A stretch of DNA of 64,000 bases from Camarhynchus parvulus (GCF_901933205.1 NC_044572.1:78923465-78987464); one strand, 5' to 3'. Positions 1 to 13,295 are shown, counted from the stretch's first letter. A program made the numbers and translations. Notes: generated by a model not told the origin, from the sequence alone.

Positions 1-3000
1 AGCCAATTTTGTCAGTCTTAAAGCGGAAGCCATTTCCTACGCTTGATACTTCTCACAGGCTTTTTTCTAATTTCTGCTAGTTCTACTGCACCCTTTCTGC
101 CATGTCAACCTGAATTGCAAAAAAACACCAGCATTGCATGGACTGATGTTTTCCTTTTGTCCTTATGTCTTTCTCCTTAATGATTGTGTTTTTCTGGATG
201 TGTTAAGACCTTTAGAGAAAAAATGGACAGCAGACCACATAACTTCAAGCCTGTTTGAGTAGCTATGGTCAGCTCACCATTGCTTTGTGGCACATAAAAT
301 AATTTTGCTGCTGTTTTGCTGCCTGGCTACTGAATAAAATTGGCATATCCCAACAACTGAGCAAGTACGCATTTACCTTTATCAGAATTTGCAAAAAGCC
401 TTTAGGTTTCAATTTTCATGATGTAAGTGATGGATTTGTATTCCTTTAGCAGTACTGACTTAGCTCTTACCTTATCGGAAGAGTATAATATATGTCATTA
501 TAGATTTATAAGACTACTTATCATCTACTATATATTTATTGCACCCAATGTAATGTCTTCTTGCTCCCTTTGCTATCATTTCTCTGAGAGAAATAGTCAT
601 ACAGAAAATATTTGGTAGATCCTTATTTAAATGTTCATATGAAACATATTTAGAATAGCTAAATTACAAATTAAGGCTACAAAGGAAAATCATCAAGCAA
701 AAAAAGAAGAAAAGATACTAAGTTTTGAATGTCACAAAAACTGCAAAAAAAAAAGCTTCTAAGGGATATAAAGGTTCTTGGAAGAAAAACAATGCTTGTT
801 TTGGTTCAATGAACATTTTTTTCTTCTACTCAAAATGGAACATTCCTTTTTCGTATATCTGTAATGCAGTCTGAGGAAAAGAAGAATTTAAGCTGCAAAA
901 TTGTTAATTATGATGCTGAAATCACAACATGGTAAGATGCACTTATAGCAGAATAGGACTCCACAGCTCAAATCCCCCATCTTTTTATTCAGAGAGATTG
1001 AGCTTCAGTCCCGTTATAGATATTGAGCACCTTTTCTCACAGAAATCTTCAGTCTGGCATGAACTTTTTCTAGAATTGATTATTTCTGTTGGAACAAAAC
1101 CTTAATTTTAGAAAAAGACTGTTTGTGACTGGGAACATTAAGCTCTTTGAGAACATATTATATTTTTTATTTTAAACATTGATGTCTTAATTCAAAGAAC
1201 TAAATCTAGATTTAGAGAGACACAAGAGAAATTATATTCCAGCAAACCATACTCTTTGTAAAATATTTTATGCTCCTGACAAAACATTGTATTTGTTTAG
1301 GTCTGCAATTCTGTCTCTTGTTGTTGTTGTTGTTGTTGTTGTTGAAGTTCCCAATACTTCCAGGTGTCAAACATTACAGTATACACTCTCATTGTCCTTG
1401 AAATTCAGTCTGGAATCCAATTTACTGGGATCATTTTATTTCCCACCAAGAAAAAAAAACAGAGTGTACTTTCCTATTAGGGTTTTCTTAAGTAGCATAT
1501 CCAGTGTTTTTGAAAACATTCTCATTGCAGCCACAATTTTCCTCAACACAGAACATCAAAATAACGCATAAAACTGGATACCCAAAGCTAGAGAAATTAC
1601 TCTGAGCAAGATTATTCAGAATTTGTCTCGCTAATATTTTATCCCCTTGCCATTGTTACAGTTTCCACAATTATACCCCAAGCATCAGAAAGAAACATTT
1701 ATCTACTTTAATTTAGAAAAGGAAAATGAAGTGATGATTTCAGCATCATTGTTGCAGCCACTGCTACTTATGCATAGCTTTATAACCTAGCATCTAAGCA
1801 GTTCAGCACTAAGGACATAGAAATACTTACATAGTGTACCTAATGAACATTTGTACTCTAAAACTATATTTTCAAAGTAAAGAGAGTTTCTATAGAGAAC
1901 AATCTCAATTATTATTCCAAAAGAGCCCCAAAAAGTTACAATTTACAGTAAGAATCTCAAATCTTCTTCCTACTTTTAAGCATGTAATTTTAATGAAGCA
2001 AAATATTTATGAGAATTATTTGCTTTATGAACATTGTAGGATGAAATTATATACAAGGGAACAAAAGAATATGCAAAGGAAGGGATCAAGGTGCTTTGGA
2101 CAGTCAAAAATTTGGGGAAATAAAGGGATTAGGAGATAAAAGTAACAAGTTTTTTAGGAGATAAAAAAAAATAAAAAGTTTTAGAAATTTAGCCCTACCT
2201 CAAATAAGTACGTTTAGAGACTAAAAGGCTGCGTCTGTTATCTATATTTGCAGAGCAAATAAAGAAGGCAAAATAATTTAAAAATCTAGAAAAAATGAAT
2301 AAAATCTCAATTATCTGCCTCATTTTAAAATTTTCTAAGACAGCAATATTTCTTTATTGAAAAAGCATTTTTCTCTTTTAAGTTATACCTTTTCTTGCCA
2401 AATTTTGTATTTTCAGTCTCATTGTAAAGATTTTTTTTGTTTATTATAGAAATAATATGAGAAATTATGGATGCTATGGAAGGAGTTTTCAAAAGTTCTC
2501 TAGATTATGACACCTATTTGAAAACTCTCTTCTCCCATTTTTATTTTGCTTTTCATTATGTAAAAGGAAAGTGTATTCTTAGCTCATAATATGATTTGTT
2601 CTTATAGTCATGTTTCATTTCTTTTTTTAATTAAGGTGTTATTTCATCCCAATAAGATTTATTTTACTCATATGGAAAAAAAATTCTTTGGAGAGTTATC
2701 TCCTAAAAGTCTGATGAGCACTTGTAAAAACAAAACAACGTTCTTCTTTCTGTGAATAAAGGGCTTGGAGATATACTTGCTCAGTTTCCCAGATAACTTT
2801 CACAGACATTTTAAATTTAATATATATTATTTAATCATTATTCATGAAAATTATGAATGGCACTCTTAACAATCACCTTCTATACTCTATTTTATGTTTT
2901 CCAGAACACAGGTCTCTTAGCTCTCAGCTTTTTCTAAGAATTTAAAAATATAAACAAAATAGCTAATTTGTCAAGAAATGTCTGAAGTCTGATTAAGTAT

Positions 3001-3584
3001 CAAGTTTCTCAGACTATGTTATACAGACAGAGATTTTATATTTCAAATGTAGCTGTGCTTCCCTTAACTAATGCAAACTGTTAGAGCTAAATGTTCTTGA
3101 TTCCAATTTCCACCACATTCTGGTGATTTTATCTTGTATATGCTTTTAAGGTATTATAAGATTGATGACTTGCACCACTACTATACATAATTTTCTGTGA
3201 TACCATCACTTCAGAATTGCAGATTTTCTCCAAATAAATTGTTAGGTTTTTATTTCAGGATACATCAAAGGTATTTTTAAATTAAAAACTAAAGCAAAAA
3301 GTGTCAGTTCCTGAAGGTAGCTCTCTGAATAGACAAATTAGTTTTAAAGTATTCAATTTCAAATAAAAATTCTCATTAAATACTCTGTAACAGACTTGAC
3401 AACTTAATGGAAAATAGACTAACAAAGTTACCTGTGAGCTACTAGAAAATAAAATGGTTGCATTTCGAAGTGTCTCTTTCAAACAACAAAAATGTCTTTA
3501 ACGCAATCAAGTACTGCATCTTGCTTTGTATTTCCCAAATGAATATGTCTATTTGGCTTTTGACTTAAATTGATCACTCTTCAG
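1..3584. other. AT-rich unique intergenic or intronic DNA
   Basis: I see no gene here. The sequence is AT-rich with many short A and T runs and frequent stop codons in all frames. The only clear structure is the TTG microsatellite near 1318. Open frames at 1287-1571 and 1834-2139 have no recognisable domain; the first is mostly built on the TTG repeat. No LINE or LTR signature was recognised. Confidence 0.7.
1318..1344. repeat. TTG trinucleotide microsatellite
   Basis: About nine consecutive TTG units lie in unique AT-rich DNA. On the plus strand one frame reads as a valine run, which explains the spurious 94-residue open frame around it. Confidence 0.95.
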
Positions 3585-3590
3585 AAAGAC
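3585..3590. repeat. Left target-site duplication (AAAGAC)
   Basis: AAAGAC directly precedes the TG start of the LTR at 3591 and recurs exactly after its CA end (4151-4156). A 6-bp duplication is typical of ERVK-like (beta- or alpharetrovirus-related) integration. Confidence 0.85.
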
Positions 3591-3642
3591 TGTTATAAAT
3601 TATCAATTCGGGAGCCAAATTTATAAGAAAATTTAGCAATGA

Positions 3643-3648
3643 TTTATT
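3643..3648 (-). terminator. LTR polyadenylation signal
   Basis: AATAAA on the minus strand, near the R/U5 end of the LTR at 3591-4150 and about 50 bp before its terminus. Confidence 0.6.
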
Positions 3649-3795
3649 AGATTGTCAGCAAACCAGAATTTCAAGAAAAAACCACCACAGCCAAGGCAGC
3701 GTCAAACCCGGGATCGGCGCTGGGTGAACCTGGATCTGACCGCCAAAATGTCAGAGTCTCCCCTTCAGTTCAGCCCGACTGCTTCATGCAGTGAG

Positions 3796-3803
3796 CTTAT
3801 ATA
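3796..3803 (-). promoter_or_regulatory. TATA box of the LTR at 3591-4150
   Basis: The minus strand reads TATATAAG, with the AATAAA signal about 150 bp downstream at 3643-3648. This is the expected retroviral core promoter position. Activity today is unknown. Confidence 0.65.
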
Positions 3804-4150
3804 CAGTTTATTCTGCCTGAGGCAGAGATGACCGAATGTTCCTTTGTGTCCCTCCACATGCAGAACTGGGGCCATACATGTGTAGGGTTAGACAAAAGTC
3901 TGGTTCCAGGTGTCTGGACGTTGTCAGAACACTTTGGAGAAGTCCGCATTCACATGTAAGAGGGAGGCGCCAGTAGCAGATACAATCTTCAAGGTGAAGA
4001 TCACTCTTGAGTGGCCTGGACATTCCGGGGAAGTCAGTGATCATGGCCCAGGAAGGTTCCATTCTTACGTTAACAAACTCAATATTATCTTAAAGTTGTC
4101 CAGGAACTAATTGAATGAAAATAAGACTCTGCTCCTGGCCGGGGTGGTCA

Positions 4151-4156
4151 AAAGAC
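4151..4156. repeat. Right target-site duplication (AAAGAC)
   Basis: Exact copy of 3585-3590, directly after the LTR end. It fixes the right boundary of the element at 4150. Confidence 0.85.
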
Positions 4157-7100
4157 ATCGCTTGGATTTTACAATATTTTATACATTAGTAGCATGAACT
4201 ATCTCCACCGTATACTACAACTTGAAGTGCAACTTTTTATTGGTTTTTCATTTAACAGAGTATCAGAAAGCCATGGGAGATGACAATAATACATTATTGT
4301 TATTTTTTACTTTAAAATGATGGGATTTTGTCCAACACAATCACTTGTACATTATAATAATTTTGTAAAGCACATCTGAATTAATCTAATACTAGTATTA
4401 TTTTATTCCTGCTCAGACAACTAAAGAATCCCATAGCTAATACTTTGTCTTAAACCAGAAGAAATAAGAATATATTTTATTTACTTCTTCCTTTCTTCCA
4501 GAGAAAATTTCAGTTTCTACCTAATACTTCAAACCTAATTATTTCCTCTACTACTATCTCACAACAAATGTTGAGTCTTTACCCTCCTAAAATAATAGGG
4601 ACTACTTAAAACTGTACTGCAGTCAGTAGAATCTGCCAGTGTAACCATAATACAGTGACAAGTCATGGCATCTCCTGCCACATCTCAACAAGTAGTCAGT
4701 GTTGCTTAAAACCTGGCTGGGATGCTCAGTGCTCTCCATAATTTTTTTAGGTGTTTTCATCCATCTTTATTCTAAAACATTTGGAAAAATAGTGAGAAGA
4801 CTTGGTTGTCCGTCTTTCATATTCCAGTTCAGGAGTATTGACCAAACGTTTTATTTTATGGTGTTCTAAACAGGAATGGAACTTGATGTAAAAAGACATC
4901 TCGGTGCTTCAAAATGAATGATGGTGTAGGGATGGGGCTGGTTTGGGTTTGGGTTTCTTTGCTAGAGGCTTATGTAAATGTGTTCATAACCATGAGCGGG
5001 AATGGGAATGAAAAAAATGGTATCTAACCTTGATGGTAACAGTAGAATCAGAGTTAATATTCCCTTCCAAAATCACTGTATATTTAGTTCAAAAAGAGGA
5101 GACCTCTAAATTTTTCATGTGGCTTTTTTTTTATAACATCATAACTGCAGATATATCAGTCTGATATACATTTTCAACTCAAATTCCTTGCAACCTGAAA
5201 TTGATACCTCAGAAGACTTGAAATTCATCCAGTGAGCTAAAATACATTTTAAACACTTTGAAAAAATTATTAGTCAATTAGAATATTGTAAGAAGTTAAA
5301 AAATTCCAAATCACATATTCTTACTGAATTGGTTTTCGTTTAAGAGGCCCAAATTACCTAGAAGGACATATATGTTAATTTGGTTTAGTCTCTTTTTTCC
5401 TGTTCATGTAATGAATTGACTTAATTCATATAATCTATACTATAAAACTCTGCTGTATATTAATATACACTATGTAGTGCCAACTGTATTTTGAAGGGGA
5501 AGTAGAAATATCTAATAATCCATAGGTGATGAACTTCTTTTAAACATTTGTGTATTTAAAATAGTAAAAAAAAAGTTTAAATTCCTTATTGTTTCTGTCT
5601 TTCATAACATAAAATTTTGGCTCTGACATATTAACTTGTGGACGAGCTTAACTTCACATGCAAACTATGGTTTAGAGTGGCAATCTTACAGGCAGTCATC
5701 ATAAATCTCCAGGTCTACATTATGAATTAAAAAAAAAACAAAACAAACCTCTTCTGATTATTATCAGTAAAATTATACAGAATTTCTCCATAAATAAATA
5801 CATTGCATTTTTAACCAAGTTTAGCTCCACAGCCTAGTGAAATAATAATTTTCCTATATTGAGAGAAATAGGCTGTTCTTTTGTGTCATTTAAACCGGAA
5901 TGTGAACTTAAACAAGCCCTGAATCTGGCACAGTAAACAAATCTGAAATCTGCTTCTGCAACATTTTTAAATACTGTGCTAAACCACGTAGCACAGATCA
6001 AGCCAATGCAGATCACAATGAGCTGCACACTGTAATGAATGGCTTTTCTATTCCTGGCACTTTCCTTATTGAGTGGTTTTACTCAGGAGTCAAGTCCATT
6101 AGGAACTGAAATAAAAATATTTTCCCCTGATACTGTCATGGTGTCTCTATGGAGACAGCAAGCGGTAGTTTTGCCTTCTTCATACATTTTGAAAGACCAA
6201 GAGAGAAGAGAAAATGTAATTAGGCAATATGCATAAACATGGATTTTTTATGCCTTTTAATCATATCATACCATATCATAAAACAAAACACCTTTTGCTT
6301 TTAAATCAAATACTAAAAAATGTAGCACAGCTGATTAACTGAAGAGAGACATCAGATCAGAAAAATGTCTCAGCTACGTAGTTTTAGACTTTCATCTAGA
6401 AAGAGTGAATGATAATAATAAATAGGAAAAGTCAGATTTTTTCTTGTATGATAGACATGACTGGAAAAATTTTTAAGCACAGTGTTAATTTAATGACACT
6501 CTGAACACTATTTATAATAGTAACATGTTATCAGTACATTTGTGAATATTTAGAGAAAAAAATTAAATTGAAGGACTATAAATTTTTTTCTTGAACGGCA
6601 GGAGGCTTTGTTCAAGTAAATAAATAAATGTGGAAATGTAAATCTTGATGGTTTATGTGAAATATTTTTATTCTAAGTTTGTTCCTATCACTACCATGTG
6701 TTCTGATGTTAAGCATAAATTAATGCCATTAACTAAGTGCTCATATTCTCTTTTAAGTGCAACAAACTTTCATTCATAGCTTTTGTTCATAGAAGATAAA
6801 AAACATGGAAGAAATTCTGTTTAATTCCAGCTTGTCATTTTATTGAAAATTTTTACTGGCAATTGCTACATTTTCAATACTCAAACTTCCCATAGATTGA
6901 TTAATTTCTATAATTTCTTCTCACAAATAAATTTTCTCAGCTTTTCCTTCTTAATTTCTTAACCTTTTACTCCTTAAGCATTAGACTGTTGGATTTTACA
7001 AGGCGGCACAATCTCTTTTTATGATATCAAATGTATTTTTTCCCAAAAAATCTTCAAGCTGTTTTTAAGTTTCTCTAAGAGTCATACTGGAAAAATATTG

Positions 7101-9750
7101 TGAGAGAAAATATTTTTGTACACTATTGAGTACTCAAAGCAAAAAGAAACAGCAGACTGTTCAATAACATGGTGCAGTACTTGATTGGACACAATAAGTT
7201 CAAATTTAATACCAGGTATTTACTGACTGTCAGAGAGGAAAGATCAACCTGGAAAAACAAATAGCTAAATGAAAAGTAACAAACACAGGTAGCAATCACC
7301 TGATTGATATCTTGAAACTTATCCTTTAATTCACATTAAATATCTGACTTTTTTGTTACACAGCATTTCAGGTGGGAATACCAAAACTGTCTTCACATTT
7401 TAGAAAAAATAAACCTAAAACCTGAAAATGTTATGAGGAGATCAGAGCTCTTTAACAAAGGTTCATCTCGGAAGTTGATGAAATAACTTTAGGAGTGCAG
7501 AGGTTACCTTGCCATCTCCCTTTCAAATCTATTAAAGTCATTGAAAATTGTCAAGATGTAACACTTGTCGTTTTGCCCTTACTGTGTGGTTAGAGTGGTA
7601 ACAGACCTCTTGATTAAGTGCTTTTTCAGCTTATAAATTCACAATAGAAAAATGATTGAAACTAAACCCTTTAGTGTAAAACACATGATGTGCAGAACTT
7701 TGTAGAGTGAGGTATGCAGAGAACAGGACGGGAGATTGCCTAAAGTTAGTGAAAAAAAATCAGTTCAATTTTCTTTATAATAAAGCAAAACAGAGTGTTA
7801 GCTAAGACTATGTCATGAAACGGAGAGTTCATGCGTGTTCATGTAAAGAATATGAATGAATATACATGTTATGTTCAGATGAAAAGACTTGCTATAATTT
7901 GGTTCTTTGAAGATGTATTCTCAGTGTTAATGATATTTATTTATAAAAATAAATATATAATAGAATAGAAGCATAGGGAAACAATATACTAAGCTGTACA
8001 TAGGAAAGGACAGACTTGAGTGCATTGTCTGGGATGTATTAAAATCTAATTGCATGCCTATCTCTTTCGTTCAGATTTTGTTCCCCTTGTACAGTGATAT
8101 GACAGTGACTTCTGTTGATGCATAGGTTATACTTTTTTCCTTCCACGAGGAAGGAAAAGGTAGAGCTCTGGAAAGAAAAAAAGACTTGTTGATGTTCCTG
8201 GTCCTGCGAGGTCCTTATGGTTCTCGAGGCCATTTGGGCACATAAGTCCTGTCCCACATTCAGCAAGGCCATTTGTCATTTATAAAACACATTCCATCTG
8301 CCATTTTGCTATGAAAATGCTATCTTGTTAAAAAGTTTACTTGAAAGATAACACAGTTCCAGAAAATGTATACAGGTAATATGACAATCCGGTGCTGCTA
8401 AACGAGGTGTTTCAGTCAGCCTTTCTCCATCAATAGTTACCTTTTGGCAGCTCTTTCATATCTTAGACCCTTTCATGGCCACTTTAAATACTATTATGTA
8501 GGGGGAAATTTTCTGACTGTTTCCTGTCAAGATAATGTTAAAGAAGCTTACAGAAGGGCCAGAAATGTGCAGAATATGGTTCAAGATCAGGAGGAAGATA
8601 AAGAAATGTGAGGAAGGTTTCTTCACTATGAAAACTCTGAGTTATTATTTCACCTCTACTTCCTATAAAAAAACCCAATCCCCATGCTGCAGTGCTAGCA
8701 ATCTGAGCTGTGTATTACGTCCCACTCATTGTAGCATGCTTGAAAGCTTCTATAGCTGAAGTAACACTTATCTTTGTGATGGAAGTCCCAGAGGTGCTAC
8801 AGAAAAATAGCTTAGTGCTGATGAGAAAGATCATGGATGAACATGGATGGCTCTTCAAACATTTTGTCAGCTCTTACAGATAGTAAAGCACAACAGAAGT
8901 CAATGTATTAATACCTGTTAATAAAAAAGGATGGGGTTAACAAGAGAGAATTGAGTCTGTTTATGAGGAGAATACTGTAAGCTTAAACACTAGCTATTTC
9001 CAGGCATGGATGCAACTATGACTCTGGAAGGAGGCAGTACTGAACATGGAATTAGAATGATTGAGTAGAAAGAAGGTGAAACAATGTCTGCCAAAACCCA
9101 AAAAACAAAAACAAACCCAGAATATACTGCCTGGAGTCACAGTTTTAGCTACTATAAACTGAGTTACATTCTATTGAGGAGAAAACCCTGCATAAATAAC
9201 AAGAGAACCAAAAAGGAATAAAACATAGAGCAGGCCCATTTTCTGTATTTGTAAAAAGAAAAAGACAAAAGCCATAATGAAACTGGTTTTTATACTTATG
9301 GTGCCTCAGTTGGTCATAGCTAAATGTAGCAAACTGTGAAGGGATCAGTGAGAGCTACAGGGAAAACTGCACAAGTAAGACCAAGTTTGTCCATTGCCTT
9401 ATACAATATCTGGCACCTGAGAAAATATCTAGGCCGGTATGATTGAGAGCCTTTCATATGAACAGGGACTAAAGAAATCATTGCATGAGTCAAACATTTC
9501 ACACATGCACAGAGGAAAGTCTTGTAAGCTTGAACCTGCTACCCAGAGCAGATGGCTGTTTTGTTACCATAACTGTGAAAGTTTCTTTGCTGTAGAAATA
9601 ACTGTCATACCAGAATATTTAGTCCTGAGTTTACATGAGAGCTGTACTGATCTACCATCCTAATTTTTTACTAGATTTTTTAGTATTTGTCTAATATATT
9701 TATTTTAGGTAAATTTTAAACTCATCAAATAAATATATCCATTTGTAACA
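4157..9750. other. AT-rich unique DNA, no gene recognised
   Basis: Mostly low-complexity A/T-leaning unique sequence. Open frames (for example 5834-6028 minus, 8039-8272 minus, 8535-8759 plus, 9439-9663 plus) are short and unlike any family I know. A small perfect hairpin sits near 8135-8158. The stretch 8530-9660 is slightly less AT-rich and could hold very old repeat remnants, but I could not identify any. Confidence 0.6.
8133..8160. repeat. Short perfect inverted repeat
   Basis: TTTTCCTTCC (8135-8144) and GGAAGGAAAA (8149-8158) are perfect complements around a 4-base ACGA loop. Two more G-T pairs can form outside. This is a purine/pyrimidine mirror-like hairpin with no gene nearby. Confidence 0.8.
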
Positions 9751-9754
9751 CATC

Positions 9755-10600
9755 CATAAGGATCATTGAATCCACCTTCCTGCTCATGGTAAAATGACCT
9801 AAAATGAAAAAAAACTCTAAACAATGAGAATAAAATTATCTAGATATTCTAGAAGTCTGGCAGGCCTGGCAGAGCCTTTTCTGGACACCATGTTCCAGTG
9901 ATTGATCACCCTCTCAGTGAAGATCTGTTTTCTAGTACCAAGCCTCAATGTCTCATGATACAGCTTCACTTCATTTCTTTGTGACTAGTCATCAGAGTTT
10001 GGAGCTCAGAACCTTCCCCTCTGCTGGTCCCTTGAGGAAGTTGTAGACTGTAATGAGGTTGCCCTCAGCCTTCTCCAAGCTGAATGAATGAAGTGATCCC
10101 AATCTCTCCTCAACAGTTTAATCCTTGAGACCTTTTACCACTTTTGGAGTAGTCCTCCTTTGGATGCTTTCTAAAACTTCATATCCTTCGCTTATTGTCA
10201 TGCCTAAAACTGCACACAGGCCCTGAGATGAGGCTGCAGAGTGGCAGAGTGGTACAATCACCTCCTTTAATAAGTCACTCAGCATCTCTGCCTTGTCTTT
10301 GTCCCTCTTTATGGTGGAATAGCCTCATCAAGTTAATGAAATGAGGTTAGTGTTACTAACACTAGATCAGTGTTACTTCTAATCTTCCTTTTGCTGTTAA
10401 AATATGCTAAAAAGCCTTTTTTTTGGCCTTCACAGGTTGAAGTCTACTCAATCTGTGGCCTCACGAACTTTCTTCCTACAGCAGTAAACAGCATCTCTGT
10501 AGTCCTCCTGTGTCACCTGTCCTGGCTTCCAATGTCCATAGATTTTTCTTTTCTACCTAAGTTTTACTCTGGTTTAAGAAAGTTTACAGCAGTCTGAACC
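9755..10600 (-). mobile_element. Decayed CR1 LINE fragment, minus-sense
   Basis: The plus strand is the reverse complement of the CR1 3' half. It begins near the CR1 terminus (GGATCATTGAATCCACC) and continues through the block that reads like CTGGACACCATGTTCCAGTG, then ACCTTCCCCTCTGCTGGTCC and CTTCTCCAAGCTGAATGAA. About 10370-10600 matches a more upstream part of CR1 (AGCAGTAAACAGCATCTCTG, GTAGTCCTCCTGTGTCACCT), so several hundred bases of the reverse transcriptase region are missing between about 10310 and 10380. It is strongly diverged with no intact frame. The short open frame at 10370-10597 is on the opposite strand to the LINE and not meaningful. Confidence 0.8.
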
Positions 10601-12404
10601 TCTTAAAAGTAGAAGATAGTGTGCTTTTTAAAGATGGAAGTGGATATCTAAGTTTGCAAGTGGAATGAAGGCAAGCAGAGGAAAATGTTTAAGTACTGGA
10701 TTTAAGTATCACCATGAAGTCGTATTCTGCCATGTTCCTTCATGATGTTTTTTCTTTGTTTCATGAATGGTCTCATTAGCATAATTTAATCTTCATGCAT
10801 AGCAACTCACTGACTGCTACGGATAAACATAATGAAATCTAATCCTCGGGGAATGAGTGGCATAAACTGGCACTGTTTATGGAATGTTAAAAACATCTAG
10901 GTTAACAGAAAATTAATTATGTCAGTGTAATATTCACTTAAGAGAAACATTTATTATTTTAATAAGACAATAAAATTAATTAAACTAGACTTGTTCTTCA
11001 AATTTAGCTGTAAGCATATTTTCTTATTTAACAATTCACCCCTCTCTTTGGACTGAGTTTTCTTCCTCTCCTCTTTATCCAGGCCACAAATAGGAAACAT
11101 CTCAGATAGTTTTCCAAGCCCATGTGAGGCTTTCCAACCCATCTAAAAGAAGTGAAACCAGGAGAAAATGCTTATGATATATGCAGTGATACTGACTCCC
11201 GTCTCAATATCCCTTGTGGTCTAAAATTGTAAGATTGATAGTCTAACCTCATAATATATAAGAAAAAATGACAGTACCTAAGGAAGTTCCAAATGACAAT
11301 ACTCCATTTTCCCAGGCCAGAAAAAATTAGAATGGAATTTTTCAAGTGTCCCCTTAGAAGTAGGAGAAGAGAGACGCTTGATCTTATTCCAGTGTGACTG
11401 TATGTTCTTTCCAAGGACAATATCCATGGGATATGAAGCATTTTTCATTAATTTCAGATAGGTCTGGGAGACGATTTGTCCAGGAACAGTTGCCATAGAA
11501 AAATACATTCAGCAAGCAGAACTTTTTTTTCTTTTCTCAGATATGATCATTCATTTACCACTTTTATTCCCCCCCATCCCCCCAAACATGGGACACTTTC
11601 TGTGGCCTTCAGAATTCAAGCACACAGCCCAGAGCACATATCAGAATGTGAGGGGAAACTCATCTCTTCTGGTAAGCTCTCTGGGCTATAGAGGCCAAAC
11701 AAGGGCCCTTGTGTCTCTCTTTTGATCTAGTAGTTAATGTGTTAGGTATCCAAAACACAGGGTGTATTTTAGCGTTTCTGTTGTTTGATTGGTTGTGTCA
11801 TAGACTTTGTTTTTAACAGTTAGTTGCCTCATCTTGCCTTGAGACAGGGTGAAGTAAAATGTAATGAAATATTTGTTTATAACATCCTAAGTAGTCTTTG
11901 CATCTACTGGTATTTACAACAGATATTGCTAAAGGCAAAAAGTACTGCTTTATTTTTAGAAAGATATTTATGTATCTTTTCTAGAGTAAGGATCATCCCT
12001 GAATAGGAGCAGCTGGTAGACATCTGGTGTCACTGAAGTTAAAACTCCCTTATTCTTTTTAACTCAATAGGATGTTACAGTTCAAAATACGTTCTTACAT
12101 TCTACAACCAGTGTATCACAAATACATAGAATACCCTAAAGAAGAGAAATACACATATCTATTTTCTGGTATTTGACTGTCACCAGAGACAACACTCATT
12201 AGTTGATTTCAGATACTGATCCACAACTTCTTTCTCATTCATGCCCTAATATAAATAAACTTCCTTTCTACCCAGATACTTGATTTGGTTAATAATGTCC
12301 TGCTATTTTTATTATTAACTTCAATATTTTACTTCAAATTTATAAATAGGAAATGATGTAACAATTTCTAGTGAAAACAAATTCTTAATCATAACTGTAA
12401 TTTA
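10601..12404. other. Unique DNA, no gene recognised
   Basis: AT-rich sequence with several short overlapping open frames on both strands (10954-11725) that share no domain with anything I know. A run of C near 11570 (CCCCCCATCCCCCC) is the only compositional oddity. Confidence 0.6.
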
Positions 12405-12465
12405 ACAATGGACTTGATAATCTTAAAGGTCCTTCACAACTTAATCCCATGATTCTATAATTTCA
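12405..12465 (+). mobile_element. CR1 LINE 3' tail, plus-sense
   Basis: GGACTTGATAATCTTAAAGG followed by a CCTTCACAAC block and TGATTCTATAAT is the extreme 3' end of bird CR1, including one degenerate terminal octamer (GATTCTAT). Only about 60 bp is recognisable, typical of heavy 5' truncation. Confidence 0.75.
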
Positions 12466-13287
12466 GTTGAAAACATAAAACCCTAGTGGTTAGAGTAAAA
12501 TTCTTCAATAACTTTTGAAAATATGCAACTTTTTTGGTTTTGGCTTATATGGACCATAGTTCCCAGAGAGAAAATTTGTTCATATTTCACAGCACATTTT
12601 CAGTATGTCTGTTGATGAGCGATTTCCAGTCTTGCTGTTGCTGCTCAACTTCTTTCATTTTCTGTGGTGTCTCCCGGTATGACCACTTACTGTAACTCTC
12701 AGTGAGATTGATTCTGAGAAAGAGAGAGATAGTTGGCTTCCAGTCACTGAAGTTATTTTCTTCTTCTACCTTTCCAGCCAACTGTTCTGTTAGCAGAATT
12801 CTCTCTCAGCAGGCAGCTGTCAGTGCTGTTGCTTAAGTGTTTTTGCTGGTGTGTGCTCTCATTGAGCCATTGCAAATAAATTTCATGATGCTTCCTGTTT
12901 GGATATTTTGGCCTTTCCAATGCCACTGCACAGCAAAATAGCAAAAAGCTGACCTTTCTTTTTGTACAGAGATCGTAGTGTCTTTTTACAGAGAGACTGC
13001 AGTATCCCAGACTTGTGTACAGAGTGGCAGAAACTCCACATGAGTTTCCTGTTGTTCATTCATTTTTTACTCCATACAGTTTGTAGTCTCTGTTAATTCT
13101 GGATTTAATGTAGCACTTCTTTCTGCCACTTCACAACCAAGCATACAGACCTTGCATATTTCCCATGTCTCTTTTAAAGAAACAGCCCTTCCTCCTTCTG
13201 AAGCCTTAAATTTGGAAATTAATGTAGAAGAGGTAGTAAGATTTTGAGTAGAAAGAAAATTAGAATAAGTCGCGTGACTATGGGACT
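12466..13287. other. Unique DNA with a broken coding-like stretch on the minus strand
   Basis: Read on the minus strand, 13240 down to 12587 gives three consecutive open segments in changing frames (ends at 13067, 12753 and 12587). The last has a charged, glutamine-rich, coiled-coil-like C-terminal part with a run of four glutamines. I recognise no family and the frames are separated by stops or frameshifts. It may be a decayed gene, a retrocopy or chance; I do not call a gene. Confidence 0.35.
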
Positions 13288-13295
13288 TGTGTGTG

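Larger units (their letters stand above)
3591..4150 (-). mobile_element. Solo LTR, ERVK-like, minus-sense
   Basis: This 560-bp element starts TGTTATAAA and ends GGTGGTCA, so it has TG...CA termini, and both flanks carry AAAGAC. Read on the minus strand it has the order expected of an LTR: U3, a TATA box (TATATAAG at 3796-3803), then a polyadenylation signal (AATAAA at 3643-3648) and a short U5. It is clearly richer in GC and CpG than its surroundings (about 3690-3770). No internal retroviral sequence lies on either side, so it is a solo LTR left by recombination between two LTRs. Open frames inside it (3808-4062 minus, 3910-4110 plus) are incidental. Assignment to the ERVK-like group rests on the 6-bp duplication and overall design; the family name is not known to me. 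Confidence 0.85.

Noticed and set aside
1287..1571. 94-codon open frame
   Set aside because: Its valine run is the TTG microsatellite and the rest has no known domain.
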